Position numbers and translations under genes: made by a program. This document shows positions 43,444 to 53,445 of a stretch of DNA of 53,587 nucleotides, in pieces; position 1 is the first letter of the stretch, and each line of letters opens with the position of its first letter. The stretch is taken from the NCBI GenBank assembly GCA_003019535.1, contig NEXG01000002.1, positions 59,256-112,842 of the forward strand, written 5' to 3'. Source of the DNA: Candidatus Marsarchaeota G2 archaeon ECH_B_1. Its GTDB lineage: Archaea; Thermoproteota; Thermoprotei_A; Marsarchaeales; Marsarchaeaceae. Below the pieces are notes generated by a model. The model made no database searches and was not told where the DNA came from. It saw nothing but the letters and a program-made list of their open reading frames with translations.

Positions 43444-43890
43444 ATGCCAATTCATAAACGTATGCCTAGGAGGGTTGAGGTCCGTGCTCGTGACGTTATG
43501 AGTTCTCCCCCCGTGACCGTTGGCGCGTCTTCAACACTCCGCGAGGCATCTGAGAAAATGTGGTCTGAGAAGGTTGGAAGCGTGATTGTGGTTGACAACG
43601 AAGGGTATCTTCTCGGCATACTAACTGAGCGTGATGTTGTGTTCGCGGTGGCGAAGGGTATGTTTGAGGCGCATGAAAAGAAGCCCACGGTTGATTCGGT
43701 GATGTCCAAAAACGTGGTCACTGTTAACACTGACTCAAGCATTGCTCAGGTTGCGCAGCTCATGTCTGAATTCAACATTAAACACATAGTGGTTATGAGC
43801 CAAGAAGGTAGGCCCGTCGGGGTGATTTCGCTTCGCGATATGCTCGATGTTGGCTTCGGATTTCTTAGGATACTGGGTTCTCCGGACTAG
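43444..43890 (+). CDS. CBS-domain pair protein
   Basis: 148 residues comprising two CBS motifs (about 14-70, DVMSSPPVTVG to GILTERDVV; and 83-140, SVMSKNVVTVNTDS to GVISLRDML). Stand-alone CBS pairs bind adenine nucleotides and act as energy sensors. Its TAG stop overlaps the TAG of the convergent AOR gene in a shared CTAG (43887-43890). Confidence 0.9.
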   Translation: MPIHKRMPRRVEVRARDVMSSPPVTVGASSTLREASEKMWSEKVGSVIVVDNEGYLLGILTERDVVFAVAKGMFEAHEKKPTVDSVMSKNVVTVNTDSSIAQVAQLMSEFNIKHIVVMSQEGRPVGVISLRDMLDVGFGFLRILGSPD

Positions 43891-45704
43891 GTGAGGGAGA
43901 GCTCTTTAAGCTTTGGCTCACCTATCCTTCCCGCTTCCCAGCCTCGGACCGAGTAGTAGTTGTAAAGCAGTTCTTTAAGGGGAAAAACTCTTCCCATGTT
44001 TTTCCCACTTGGCACAGGGTCTGAGAGAAACCTTGTGGGAAGGGTGTCGTCCACTATACCGTTCGCCTCATTGTATAGTCGTTCTAAGTTAAAAATTCTC
44101 TCACCCACCCTGAGAAGCTCATCCCGATCTATGTTCCACCCTGTGACCACGTTTAGCGCCTCAACGTAGTCTTCCAAGTCGTAGGCCATGTTTGAAAATG
44201 CGCAGATTTGTAGCGAGTCGAGCACGGCCACGAGATCCTGCTTATACCTCACGGCAGAGGCTAGCTTATCATACTCGTTGAGTGCTATGCGGGCAACAAG
44301 ACTTTTTTCGCCCAGTAAGTCTATGAAGGAATAGATCAGGTCGGGGTATACCCATATGTGCGCAGAGGCTCCGGTGTTATCCGTAGCGTTAAGAAGACCC
44401 CAACCATACTCCACGCGTGGGTCGGCGTTTTGTATTGTTATCCCTTTAGCCGCCGTACTGAGTGACGGATCACCCAAAGCTTGCGACACGCTTGGAGCAC
44501 CCTCAGCGAGTATGCCTCCAATCCCGGTTTTCGTAGAGATCATGCGTATAAGCTCGACCATGCGTTCAACGTCCCCCCACCTTAGTCCTTGGTCTTGGGC
44601 CACAAGCCCTCTCTCTGTAGCGTGAGCCAGGATCGCGAGTATGTTACCAGTCTCAATGGGGTCGACTCCTAGCTCGTAGCATAGGTAATTCATGTATGCC
44701 ACCGCTTCGAGGTCACCAACCCCACAGTTGCTACCAAGAGAAGATATCTGGGCATAGTCGGGTCCCTCTGTTCGGAAACTGTACCTGCTAACCCCCACAG
44801 TCTCCCTCCTACACTGAACAGAGCAGCTATTACACGTGAGCCTTGAAATCAGGATGGTGCCGTTCATCTTCTCGCCGCTGAGTTGGGCTGCTCCTTCGAA
44901 AGACGTTTTGGTGTAGTTTCGAAATGGAAGCGCCTCGAACCGGTTGAGTGGGTTCACCGCAAGTGGTGTTCCGTAGATCGAGAACAGTCCGGTCACCCGG
45001 TTGAGTAGAGGTGAACCACGAATCTTGGAGTTAAGGCGTCTAAGTAGATCCATAAATTTTTCTCTGTTAGCTATCGGAACCCTCAAAGAGTAGTCCGCGG
45101 CTATGACAACTGCTTTTACCCTTTTGTCCCCCAGCACGGCGCCCGCTCCATGTCTTACACCGCTCGACCTACCGGCATCGTTAACGATGTTCGCAAACTT
45201 GACTTTGTTTTCACCTGCGATACCAATCGATAGAACCCTGACATCCCCGTGCTTGGATTTGAGAAGCTTAATGCACTCGCTCGCACCCTTCCCCCACAGT
45301 GGGGACGCGTCGAGTAGTGTGATTTCTCCCCCTCTGACGAGAACATATTTGGGGGAATCGCTTCTACCCCTTATTTCCAAGGCGTCGAAGCCGGCGAGTT
45401 TGAGGGCTGTGGCAGCGTATCCGCCGGTGTTCGCGTACGCTATTGTGCGGGTTAAAGGAGATCTGAACACCATAGTCAACCTATTCGCAAGTGGTACAGG
45501 CGTCCCCGTAACGGGCCCAGTGTAGAAGCCTATTATACTCCCCTCAGAATAAGGCTCTGTCGTACGACAATGGTCATAGAGTCTTTTGACGCCGTAGCCT
45601 CGGCCGCCTATAAAGCTTTGAGCGAGGGTTTTATCCGTTTCTTGGTATTCAACGCTGCTACTCGTTAGGTCTACTAAGCCAACCTTATTGATGTAACCAC
45701 CTGA
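43887..45704 (-). CDS. Aldehyde ferredoxin oxidoreductase family protein (W/Mo)
   Basis: An internal ATG at 45479 gives 530 residues, but the same frame upstream encodes the missing N-terminal domain: GGYINKVGLVDLTSSS, FIGGRGYGVKRLYD and GFYTGPVTGTPVPLANRL, the expected AOR start. The full product would be about 606 residues, normal for the family. No ATG, GTG or TTG exists at the proper place (before GGY at 45693-45701), so the start is unexplained. The 4Fe-4S ligands are present (CNSCSVQC, and Cys in LQICAFSN). The enzyme oxidises aldehydes or related carboxylic substrates with a tungsten or molybdenum pterin, passing electrons to ferredoxin. Confidence 0.82.
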   Translation of the reverse strand, partial: SGGYINKVGLVDLTSSSVEYQETDKTLAQSFIGGRGYGVKRLYDHCRTTEPYSEGSIIGFYTGPVTGTPVPLANRLTMVFRSPLTRTIAYANTGGYAATALKLAGFDALEIRGRSDSPKYVLVRGGEITLLDASPLWGKGASECIKLLKSKHGDVRVLSIGIAGENKVKFANIVNDAGRSSGVRHGAGAVLGDKRVKAVVIAADYSLRVPIANREKFMDLLRRLNSKIRGSPLLNRVTGLFSIYGTPLAVNPLNRFEALPFRNYTKTSFEGAAQLSGEKMNGTILISRLTCNSCSVQCRRETVGVSRYSFRTEGPDYAQISSLGSNCGVGDLEAVAYMNYLCYELGVDPIETGNILAILAHATERGLVAQDQGLRWGDVERMVELIRMISTKTGIGGILAEGAPSVSQALGDPSLSTAAKGITIQNADPRVEYGWGLLNATDNTGASAHIWVYPDLIYSFIDLLGEKSLVARIALNEYDKLASAVRYKQDLVAVLDSLQICAFSNMAYDLEDYVEALNVVTGWNIDRDELLRVGERIFNLERLYNEANGIVDDTLPTRFLSDPVPSGKNMGRVFPLKELLYNYYSVRGWEAGRIGEPKLKELSLT

Positions 45705-46367
45705 AAAATTCGTGAGAACGCACCGAATAGTGGATGTCTCAGCTCTAATAAGCCTTATTTTGCTTGCTGAGCCCGCTCTTGAGTTGCATCGTGATATCCA
45801 GAGTCATGGTGTAGTCTTCGCTCACACGCGGAACAAGAAAACAGGTCCAAACGGACCTTTGCGGTCTTTGGTGTGCGCTCTGATAACTTCTAGGCTTACT
45901 TAATCCTTCCCAGAATCATGGGTTATGAGTTTTAGGTCTCCCGCAGCGCGAAACGGAGGGGTGATGGAAGTCTCAGAAGGTGGCCTTTGTTGACTGGAGA
46001 TTATGGTTGAAACTTTTGACTTGGGGTGTTGTGCTATTGGTGCGGCTACAACTGGTGTTTGTAAAGCCAGTCCGTGTATGTTTGCGGACACCGCTGCCGC
46101 CGTGGCAATTGGGGGAGGAGACTGGGCTTGGTGGCTGGGACATGAAGGCTCATTCTCCGTGGGGGTGTGGGGTAGTCCACAGATTCTTGACGGGTCTGTG
46201 TGGCACGCATGGTGAAGACGTAGATTTAACTGGGTCTTTGCACACTCTTTTGAGGTTCGATGGCTCAGGGCTGGAAGCGTTATTCGTTTGATGGGTAGTG
46301 TGTGGAGCGTGAACTTTTAGAGTGTGTAGGGCGTCTTTGTGGATATCGTCTGCATGCTTCCACGTCT
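45705..46367. other. Intergenic stretch, no recognised gene
   Basis: About 660 bases upstream of AOR and downstream of the ATPase. It contains a small hairpin GGTCC-AAAC-GGACC (45845-45858). Open frames here (e.g. 45980-46291) show no family features. Confidence 0.35.
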
Positions 46368-49111
46368 CTATTTGCTGTGGTGAAGGTGACTTACAAGTAA
46401 TACCTTTATGGGATCGTTTACACAGAGTGAGGCCACAAGTGCCCACGAACCGCTGAAGGCGAGGGGTGCTATCGTTAGAGCTTTGAGGCTATACACCCCA
46501 CTCAGTGAGATCGCAACGACTAGGACTAGGTCGAGCAAGACCGAGGCTAGGAGGGCTAGGCTAGGTTTGGAATGCCAGAAGTGGCCTCTTTCCCTTACGA
46601 TGAGCACATTGAACAGGCCGCTGAATACAAGATAGCTGAAAACGTATGTGTGTAGTCTGTTGATGTCGTGTCCAAATTCGAAGAATCTGAATCCAACGTA
46701 GAGTAGGAGCATCGACTCTACTACTACGAGTACGCCCACTAGGATGCCGAGGCCCACCAGCCAGTTCACATCCCAAGTGTCTGGCCGCCTAGAATACCTA
46801 ACGCGGTCTGTGGATAGGGATAGCGTAACAAAATCCGTTAGGAAGAGGTAGAGCACCATGCTGAAGATTGACACACTGAATAACCCTGTGAGGAGGTAGG
46901 CGAGTACTACAAACACAACTATTTGGAAGGTCTTAACGAGCTTGTTTAGCACCCAAGTAACCACGCGCTGATAAATCATGCGACCCACTTTAATCATATC
47001 CACTATTGGCTCAAGACCTTCCACTGTGAGTACGCCGCTCGCCGCCCCCTTCGCGACATCCGTGGCGTCTTTGACAGCTATACCGACCTCAGCCTGCCTG
47101 AGTGCGGCAGCATCGTTCACTCCGTCGCCGGTCATACCAACTATGTGACCTTTTCTCTGCAGCGCCCTAACTATGTTGTATTTGTCTTCTGGATATATTT
47201 CTGCTAGACCCGCAGAGCCGTTGTCAGCAGTTTCAAAATAGATAGGTTTATATAGATTTTCGGATTTGAGCATTTGTGTGCATGGGCAGTAGGGTGGGTG
47301 GTAGCAGATAGAGACCCAAGACCTCCTTTAGGAAAAGATGGAGGGGTACGTGCACACACATATGGGGGGATGAGGAGGGTGAAGGGAACTGAAGATGGTC
47401 GGCGTTCCCCACCGCATCGCGCGGTGGGTGGGTGCGTCGAGACAGGGGCGGAGCTGAAGGGGACCAGTGAACCCGTGAGGTCCCTATATGATGCTGTGAA
47501 GCCCAAGCTCTACTACGTGTACGATAGGTGTGCTGATGCGTACCTACGTACGCCTACATAGAGTGAAACCCCTCTACTATCTGTGCGTATTCATTCTCAT
47601 CCCCCCGGCTCCTTAACGCGGACATCTTTTCAACGGGTCCAGTTAGGTTGAGTTTGCGTGCTACCTCTTGAGCAACCGGCAGCGCGTCTCCTGTGAGCAT
47701 CTTGACTGAAACGCCCAGCTCGCTAAGCTCATTAACCAGCCGGGGAGAGTCCTCTCTTAACTCGTCACTCAAGGCGGCGATGCCCGCAAGCGTGTAGCCA
47801 ACACCCTCTGCCCCCCTAGCCACGGCGAGCACCCTGTAGCCTTTCTCTGTGAGTGTCTGAACCCTCCGCTCCACCTCAGAGCGCTCGCTTGGCGGGCTAT
47901 GGCAGAGTTCGAGCACGGCCTCAACAGCGCCTTTGTACACCCTGAATTCATCTCCGCCAAGGGACACGAGTGCCTGCGTCATCCTCGTGGTTGGGTCAAA
48001 GGGGGTGAATTCTAAAATTTTGTGTTCCCCCAAGCTGTTGCTGGTTTGCTTTACATAAGAGAGGAATGCGAGGTCTATTGGGTCCTTGTCAGCTTCGTTT
48101 GAGGCGAGGGCGCCGAAAATAGCTACCTCATCTTCTTTGAAGCCATTAAGGCTAATAATCTCGGCGATGGACAGCCTGTTTTTTGTGAGCGTCCCAGTTT
48201 TATCAGCGCACAGCACATTCATCGTTGCAGCATCCTCCGAAGCGCTAAGCCTTGTGACAAGCACTCCCTTTCTGGATAGTTCGAGTGAGCCGACCGCCAT
48301 GCTTATGTTAAACATCGAAGGTAGAGCGACGGGTATCGCTGATACTAGAAGCACAACTGTGAGCGGGAGTATTTGTGCTAGGTTCACCCCCCCTCGCATA
48401 GGATACACCGAGTCCTAGCGCTAACAGTAGGGCTACCATTAATAGCAGCCAGCGCACCACGCTGGCCGTCACCTCCTCCATGTGTAGCTTGGGTTTGGCT
48501 AGCTGCACAAGCTCAACCGTCCGTCCAAAGTATGTTTTGGCACCCGTTGCCGTAACTATACACGTAACCTCACCCCTCTTTACTATGGTGCCGCTGTAGA
48601 CACTGTCATCAACCGTCTTAGACACTGTGAGTGACTCGCCTGTGAGGGCCGACTGGTCAGCGTCGAGCTTGCCCTCAACGATTTTGACATCCGCGGGGAC
48701 GACGTCTCCCGCCCTCAGACGAATAACGTCGCCGGGAACCACCTCCCGCGCCGGCAGGCTAACCCACTCACCATCCCTCTTCACCCTAGCCTGGATATGA
48801 AGCCTCTGCTTTAACGCAGTTACGGCTGAGTCCGCGCGCCTCTCCTCGAACAGGCTCAACCCAGCGTTGAATAGTAGGAGACCAGCCACCACATAGGTGT
48901 CCACGTACTTGTGCAGTAGCCATGTGAGTGCGATGGTGACTTCGAGCATCCACGGGGTGATCCCCCAGAATTTTTTGGCAACGGTAAGGAAGACGCTTCT
49001 CCTTTGCTCCTCTACCTCGTTATAGCCATACTCGCTCAGCCTTCTTTTGGCTTCTTCGGAGCTGAGCCCAGCTATTTTTTGAGACGAGCCTTCAGGTTGA
49101 GCAGCACACAT
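46368..49111 (-). pseudogene. P-type (P3A, proton-pump-like) ATPase, frameshifted and interrupted
   Basis: Three pieces form one ATPase of about 810 residues. Piece 1 (from ATG 49111) has the actuator motif DQSALTGES. Piece 2 has LLVSAIPVALPSMFNI, the phosphorylation motif DKTGTLT and the nucleotide domain. Piece 3 has EIYPEDKYNIV, TGDGVNDAAALRQAEVGIAV and the last helices. Pieces 1 and 2 differ by one base in a G7 coding run (C7 at 48387-48393); six G would restore SYARGVNLAQ. Pieces 2 and 3 are separated by a 340-base insertion (47230-47569) between the conserved EYAQIVE and ADNGSAGLAEIY. The family pumps protons in plants, fungi and some archaea. The gene is downstream of the acyl-CoA synthetase gene. 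Confidence 0.85.
47230..47569. mobile_element. 340-bp insertion with terminal inverted repeats inside the ATPase gene
   Basis: The ends GTTTCAAAATAGATAGG (from 47230) and, on the other strand, GTTTCACTCTATGTAGG (from 47569) agree at 14 of 21 positions over the first 21 bases. The interior has no transposase; an 8-bp perfect hairpin, CCCACCGC-ATCGC-GCGGTGGG, lies at 47408-47428. A plus-strand 95-codon frame has no recognisable family. It is probably a MITE or IS remnant that split the ATPase. Confidence 0.65.
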
Positions 49112-49153
49112 GGGTATCTCCTGTGATGGAGGTGAGCCTCTCCAGCAATGATA

Positions 49154-51139
49154 TCATCTGAGTACGATGCGCGCATCAACGGCGTACGCTCCGTTCTGAT
49201 TCACGATAAGCGGGTTGATGTCCAACTGTTCAACATCTAAGTCTACCATGAGTTTTGAAATCTTCACAATAGAGTCTATCACTGCATCCACACTATAGTT
49301 TCTGTTCCTTGCTTTAAGCAGTGCTTCCACCTTACTGGACCTGACCATACGCTCCGCCTCTTCATATTCTACGGGGCAAAGCCCGTAACTCACACTTCTA
49401 AACAATTCTACATATATGCCGCCCAACCCAACCACTACGGCCTTACCGAACACTGGGTCATCTATTCCCCCTAAGAACACCTCTACGCCTGGCAGTTGTT
49501 CCTGCACCAAAACTCTACCAGAAATCTTAGTGAGTTCAGCGAATACACGTGTAACGTCGCCGGGTTGCACGTTTACCCTGACACCTCCGAGCTCGGTCTT
49601 ATGTGTGGGTGAATCTGTTGAGATCTTCATAACCACTGGGAATCCTATGCGCTCCGCGGCTGACGATGCTTCGCTTACGGTTGACACCACGCTCCACTTG
49701 GCTGTCCTAAGCCCGTAAGCCTCCAGCAGCCTAAAACACTCCGCGTCTGCAAGGTTAGATTTGCCTGACACCATGCTTAGCACGGTGGAGGGCGGCGCGG
49801 GATTACGAATCTTTTTAAGAGGGGTGCGTCTACTAAGCAAGTGTTTGATGGCTCGCACCGCGTCCTCGGGGTACCTGTAGGCTGGTATGCCCGCTGACTC
49901 AAGCGTCCTCGCCGCGGCCTCCTCATCGAGGCCCATGACTACGCCCACAACACTCTTACCCTTAAATTCTAGCAATACCTTCGCAAGCTCTGAGCAACTG
50001 ATAGTTGGGAGGGACTGTACCACCACGACCTTAGTGCAGTCCGCGTCCTTTACGGATTCCAGTGCTAGCTTATACCGATTGGCATCCGCATCTCCTGAAA
50101 GGTCGAGGGGATTCTTTGGTATGCTCTGTGGTGGCAACACACCCCTCAAGCTTTGCTTGACCTCCTCGGAGAGTTCAACTAGGTTTAAACCCTGTCTCTC
50201 TATTTCATCCGTGGTGAGTACACCGTGGCCGCCGGAGTTGGTTACAACGAGTATACTGGGCTTAACCTCTTCGTTTGAGAGCACCATTTTTGCTAGGTCT
50301 AAGAAATCCTCTAGGTTTTCAACGTATATCCCTCCAACGGTCTCAGCGACCGCCCTGAATAGCTCGGTAGAGCCTGCGAGGCTACCCGTATGTGTTTTCA
50401 CAGCCTCCGCACCCTTCTTCCCTGTTCCACCCTTTAAGAACACGAGTGGCTTCTTAGAGGCCACTAGGGGAGCCTTTTCAAGGAAGGCTTTACCGTCCGA
50501 GACACCCTCATTATAGCTGAATATCGCCTTAGTCTGGGGGTCATCAGCAAGGTAACTATACACTTCCGCCTCCTTTATGTCACACTCATTGCCGAGGCTC
50601 ACAAAGTAGCTAAGCCCGGTGCGTGTCCTATGAGCCCAGTTTAGCATGTAGACACCTATTCCACCGCTCTGCGTCACCAAAGCTAGACCACCGAGTTTTA
50701 CGTCGGAGAAGCTGAATGTCGCATTAAAACGTGGGGTTATCAATCCAAGCGTGTTTGGCCCAAGCACTCTTAAGCCAGCCTTCCTTGCACGTGCACCCAG
50801 CTCATCTTCGAGGCGCGCGCCCTCTTCATCGAGTTCCTTAAAGCCTGAGGTTATCACTATGGCTGAGCTTACACCCGCTTTAACCGCGTCATCAACCACG
50901 TTTAAGACCACACTACGTGGGACCGTAACAACAGCCAAGTCCACCTTATCTGGTACATCCACAAGCGTGCGATAAGAGCGCACGCCCTCCACACTTTCAG
51001 TCGCAGGGTTAACAGCGTATAATTTCCCAGCGAAGCTTGATAAAAGGTTTCGAAGAACAATGTTGCCCACCTTGGTTTTCTCGCGCGCCGCGCCCACGAC
51101 CGCAATGGTCGAAGGGTTAAAAAGGGGGTCTAAACTCAC
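49154..51139 (-). CDS. ADP-forming acyl-CoA synthetase, alpha-beta fusion
   Basis: 661 residues, GTG start. The alpha part (1-455) has the CoA-binding NPSTIAVVGAAREKTKVGN, LGPNTLGLITP and the catalytic-histidine loop KTHTGSLAGS near 250. The beta part is an ATP-grasp domain (GFPVVMKISTDSPTHKTELG, VLVQEQLPGVEVFLG, DINPLIVN). Such NDP-forming synthetases turn acetyl-, propionyl- or aryl-CoA into acid with ATP formation by substrate-level phosphorylation, the standard archaeal route. It lies 42 bases upstream of the ATPase gene on the same strand. Confidence 0.93.
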   Translation of the reverse strand: MSLDPLFNPSTIAVVGAAREKTKVGNIVLRNLLSSFAGKLYAVNPATESVEGVRSYRTLVDVPDKVDLAVVTVPRSVVLNVVDDAVKAGVSSAIVITSGFKELDEEGARLEDELGARARKAGLRVLGPNTLGLITPRFNATFSFSDVKLGGLALVTQSGGIGVYMLNWAHRTRTGLSYFVSLGNECDIKEAEVYSYLADDPQTKAIFSYNEGVSDGKAFLEKAPLVASKKPLVFLKGGTGKKGAEAVKTHTGSLAGSTELFRAVAETVGGIYVENLEDFLDLAKMVLSNEEVKPSILVVTNSGGHGVLTTDEIERQGLNLVELSEEVKQSLRGVLPPQSIPKNPLDLSGDADANRYKLALESVKDADCTKVVVVQSLPTISCSELAKVLLEFKGKSVVGVVMGLDEEAAARTLESAGIPAYRYPEDAVRAIKHLLSRRTPLKKIRNPAPPSTVLSMVSGKSNLADAECFRLLEAYGLRTAKWSVVSTVSEASSAAERIGFPVVMKISTDSPTHKTELGGVRVNVQPGDVTRVFAELTKISGRVLVQEQLPGVEVFLGGIDDPVFGKAVVVGLGGIYVELFRSVSYGLCPVEYEEAERMVRSSKVEALLKARNRNYSVDAVIDSIVKISKLMVDLDVEQLDINPLIVNQNGAYAVDARIVLR

Positions 51140-51365
51140 GAAGAAATCAAGCCGTACCTCAAATTAAGATTATTGACATTCGAAGCTTATTGGAAAAGCT
51201 CACTGGCTTAGTAAAACATTATTATATTCCTAGAGTTGAGTCCCATAAATTGAAGTCGCTCTATGGGATGAATAGTTAATATCTATGTTTGCTGACTGGT
51301 ATTTACGTATTCGTTCAGTGGCTGAAAAAATATATATTTTTTACGTATTTATACTTTAGAGTCAT

Positions 51366-51564
51366 TTGAGTACCTCGTTTAAGAAACGCTTCCTAGAGGT
51401 GCTCGACAGGGAATGAGGAATCCCGCTTAGCTTTAGCCACTAAGCTCGGACTTCTCGACATGTTAAATGGCATACAACAGACCGCGGACACTTAGTGGTT
51501 GAGGTTAAGGCACTAAGAGAAAGGGAACACAGGGAGACGCGTGAAAAGATTGGCAGAGAGTAGG
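51366..51564 (+). pseudogene. Fragment of a coiled-coil (DUF3782-like) archaeal protein
   Basis: Three frames in sequence read STSFKKRFLEVLDRE, then EESRLALATKLGLLDMLNGI, then VVEVKALREREHRETREK. This resembles the N-terminal and coiled-coil part of the DUF3782/PD-(D/E)XK proteins common in crenarchaea. It has two frameshifts and ends at an IS-end-like GTGTCTGGATAAA (51568-51580). Family assignment is by pattern only. Confidence 0.4.
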
Positions 51565-51567
51565 GAC

Positions 51568-51580
51568 GTGTCTGGATAAA
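51568..51580. repeat. Solo IS-end-like box GTGTCTGGATAAA
   Basis: Same motif as 52597-52609 and as the complement of the right end of the IS relic at 24843-24854. It marks the sharp end of the coiled-coil gene fragment. Confidence 0.5.
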
Positions 51581-51675
51581 AGGTTCCGCACTAGGATGTC
51601 ATACACCCGCAAGTTATTTGGGTATCGCCACCTTTGAGTTCTCAAACTTTAGCTCACCACACCACGCGGAGGAGA

Positions 51676-52140
51676 TTAGAGGCATACCCTGTTCAAGCCC
51701 AGAGTTGCAGCGATTTTATGAAGTATTTGGTCTGAGGCGTAGAAGAGATTTACACCAGCCATCCTCGCTGAAGCAAGCTACAGCGCATCTACCTCATAGA
51801 TATGATGTTCCTCGACTATGCTCCACGCATTCCTAAGCATCCTACTCTTTACTTTAGCAGTAGAATTCTGCAGACCCCTAGCCTAATCAATCTTCTAGTC
51901 TCAGAAATAAACCGTGTTCTCGTAAGTGTGTGGTCTGCCCTAGAGAATCTTCTAAGCCTCCTCGCCCGGTCGAGCACACCGAGCACTTCACCTATACTCC
52001 AAAGACTAAAAAAGATCATATGTTTCCCAGCATAAGCCTTAAATGGGTATATCCGCCGCCTTTTCAATTTGATCTTCTTTCAGGTATCCTTTCAAAATCA
52101 CGCCAGTGTCAAGATAAACACTTCTCTCTATGTCTTCTTC
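51676..52140 (-). pseudogene. VapC-like PIN-domain toxin, broken
   Basis: The minus strand reads RSVYLDTGVILKGYLKEDQ, the PIN start with its first Asp, then in other frames KHMIFFSLWSIGEVLGVL (the E of the active site) and finally EVDALxLASARMAGVNLFYA then SDQILHKIAATLGLNRV with the later Asp residues. At least three frameshifts and an internal stop (DAL-stop-LAS) destroy it. Upstream lies a matching broken antitoxin gene. Confidence 0.65.
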
Positions 52141-52364
52141 CAACTTTTACCAACCCGCTCACACTCCTCCTCGGCGTGACTGGCTCGAAGTTTACCTCAA
52201 CACTTCGAGCATCGTCTAGGGGAGGAAGAGCCTCCTCCAATCCTCGAGTGGCTTTTCTGCGAGAGCATCCTCCAAGACCTGGGTTAACCCTTTCTTCGAA
52301 ACGTTTTCTTAAATATCTCCCAAAGCTCTCTATCAACGTATACACTCGTCTTAAATCTCCTCAT
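52141..52364 (-). pseudogene. VapB-like antitoxin, broken
   Basis: From ATG 52364 the frame reads MRRFKTSVYVDRELWEIFKK TFRRKG up to a stop, and a neighbouring frame continues LTQVLEDALAEKPLEDWRRL. This resembles a small DNA-binding antitoxin placed before a PIN toxin. The order and strand fit vapBC. Confidence 0.45.
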
Positions 52365-52596
52365 TCCCAATATACCAAAACCGATGATTTAAGTATTCTC
52401 AATTTGTTAGACCTACAACCCCCCTTGGGTGCGAGTATTGAAATTGTTTATGTTTAAGACCTATGCATTTGTGATAGCTCATGTTAGAGACAACGAACAT
52501 TAGTTGTATCGGTGAAACCAGCTATACGGGACCACCCCCAGCTATACGTCGAAGAGCATTTCCTACAGGACGCAAAGAACACTAAATCCAACGATG

Positions 52597-52680
52597 GTGT
52601 CTGGATAAAGGCGGGTCTCGCTAAGGAGTTGCTCAATGAGTCTAGAACTCCGAGCCTTAATACCCTGTGTCCAAATTAGG
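52597..52680. repeat. IS-end-like boxes, tandem
   Basis: GTGTCTGGATAAAG (52597-52610) and GTGTCCAAATTAGG (52667-52680), both variants of the local IS end. The second begins the IS relic, copy 2. Confidence 0.5.
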
Positions 52681-53445
52681 GCTTAGAAGTGATGGGCGCC
52701 ACACGCTTGAATTGATGACAAACCGTGGAACCCACCCCGGTTATGTTCGCCTACTTTAGGAACTTAAATGTTTTTGCGAGGCATAAGAGAAGGTTCCTCT
52801 GAGCCCAAGGTTATGGTCGTTGTGCTCAACGCATTAGGACCGAGTCTTAGGAATACCTCAGGCTAGATTCTTTAAAATACTCTACAACCCACCCAATCTC
52901 GAAGTCTAATGCGTTCGGAGGGTTGGAGGGGGAAGGTGGTTGAGAGACTCTACTTTAATATGAAGTCAGGTGAATATTAACTGGTTGCCGTTGTTGGGAG
53001 TATTATGAAGCATCGGGTTAGTAGACCAGTGTTCGTTTGGGTTGCCGTAGACGCGCATACGTGGCAGCCGGTCTGATTCGGTGTGAGCCTAACAGAGTAA
53101 AGCAACGCCCGAAAGCTTTCAGCAGGCTGAGAGGGGGCCTCCCGCTTGTGGGCGACCCTGCGGTGCTCAATAACTTACCGTGCCCTTTGATAGCGTGACG
53201 CGGTTATGCGCAGTCTTCCAAAACACGTGTACCAGGCGATCACGCTGAGAAACTCTGTAGGGTCTACTGGTATATCAAGACAGAACAAGACGCTTCTACA
53301 ATAATTAAAGAGAACACTCTCCACACTGCTCTTAGGGTTCTTGGAACTATCTTTGAGGGGTACAACGCGTATAAGGTGATGGACATGACTGCTAACCCGG
53401 GATTATCTGTTCCTCAAAACACTTATTGCACAAGATTAACTGAAT
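52667..53445 (+). mobile_element. IS relic (IS6-like), copy 2, heavily decayed
   Basis: The first 200 bases align with copy 1 (24062 onward): GGGCTTAGAAGTGATGGGCG against CCTTAGTGGTGGGCG, and YFRNLNVFARHKRRF against FRNLNVFGRNRKRF. Later pieces read VFVWVAVDAHTWQPV (equivalent to LYAWAAADAETGKP) and DRTRRFYNN near the end, the typical C-terminal basic motif. Multiple stops and frameshifts; the right end is not recognisable. The window ends about 140 bases later with a short AT-rich tail that could begin another small gene. Confidence 0.65.

Noticed and set aside
47274-47561. 95-codon plus-strand frame inside the ATPase insertion.
   Set aside because: No family recognised; the first half is repetitive Gly/Arg-rich sequence, so it is probably not coding.
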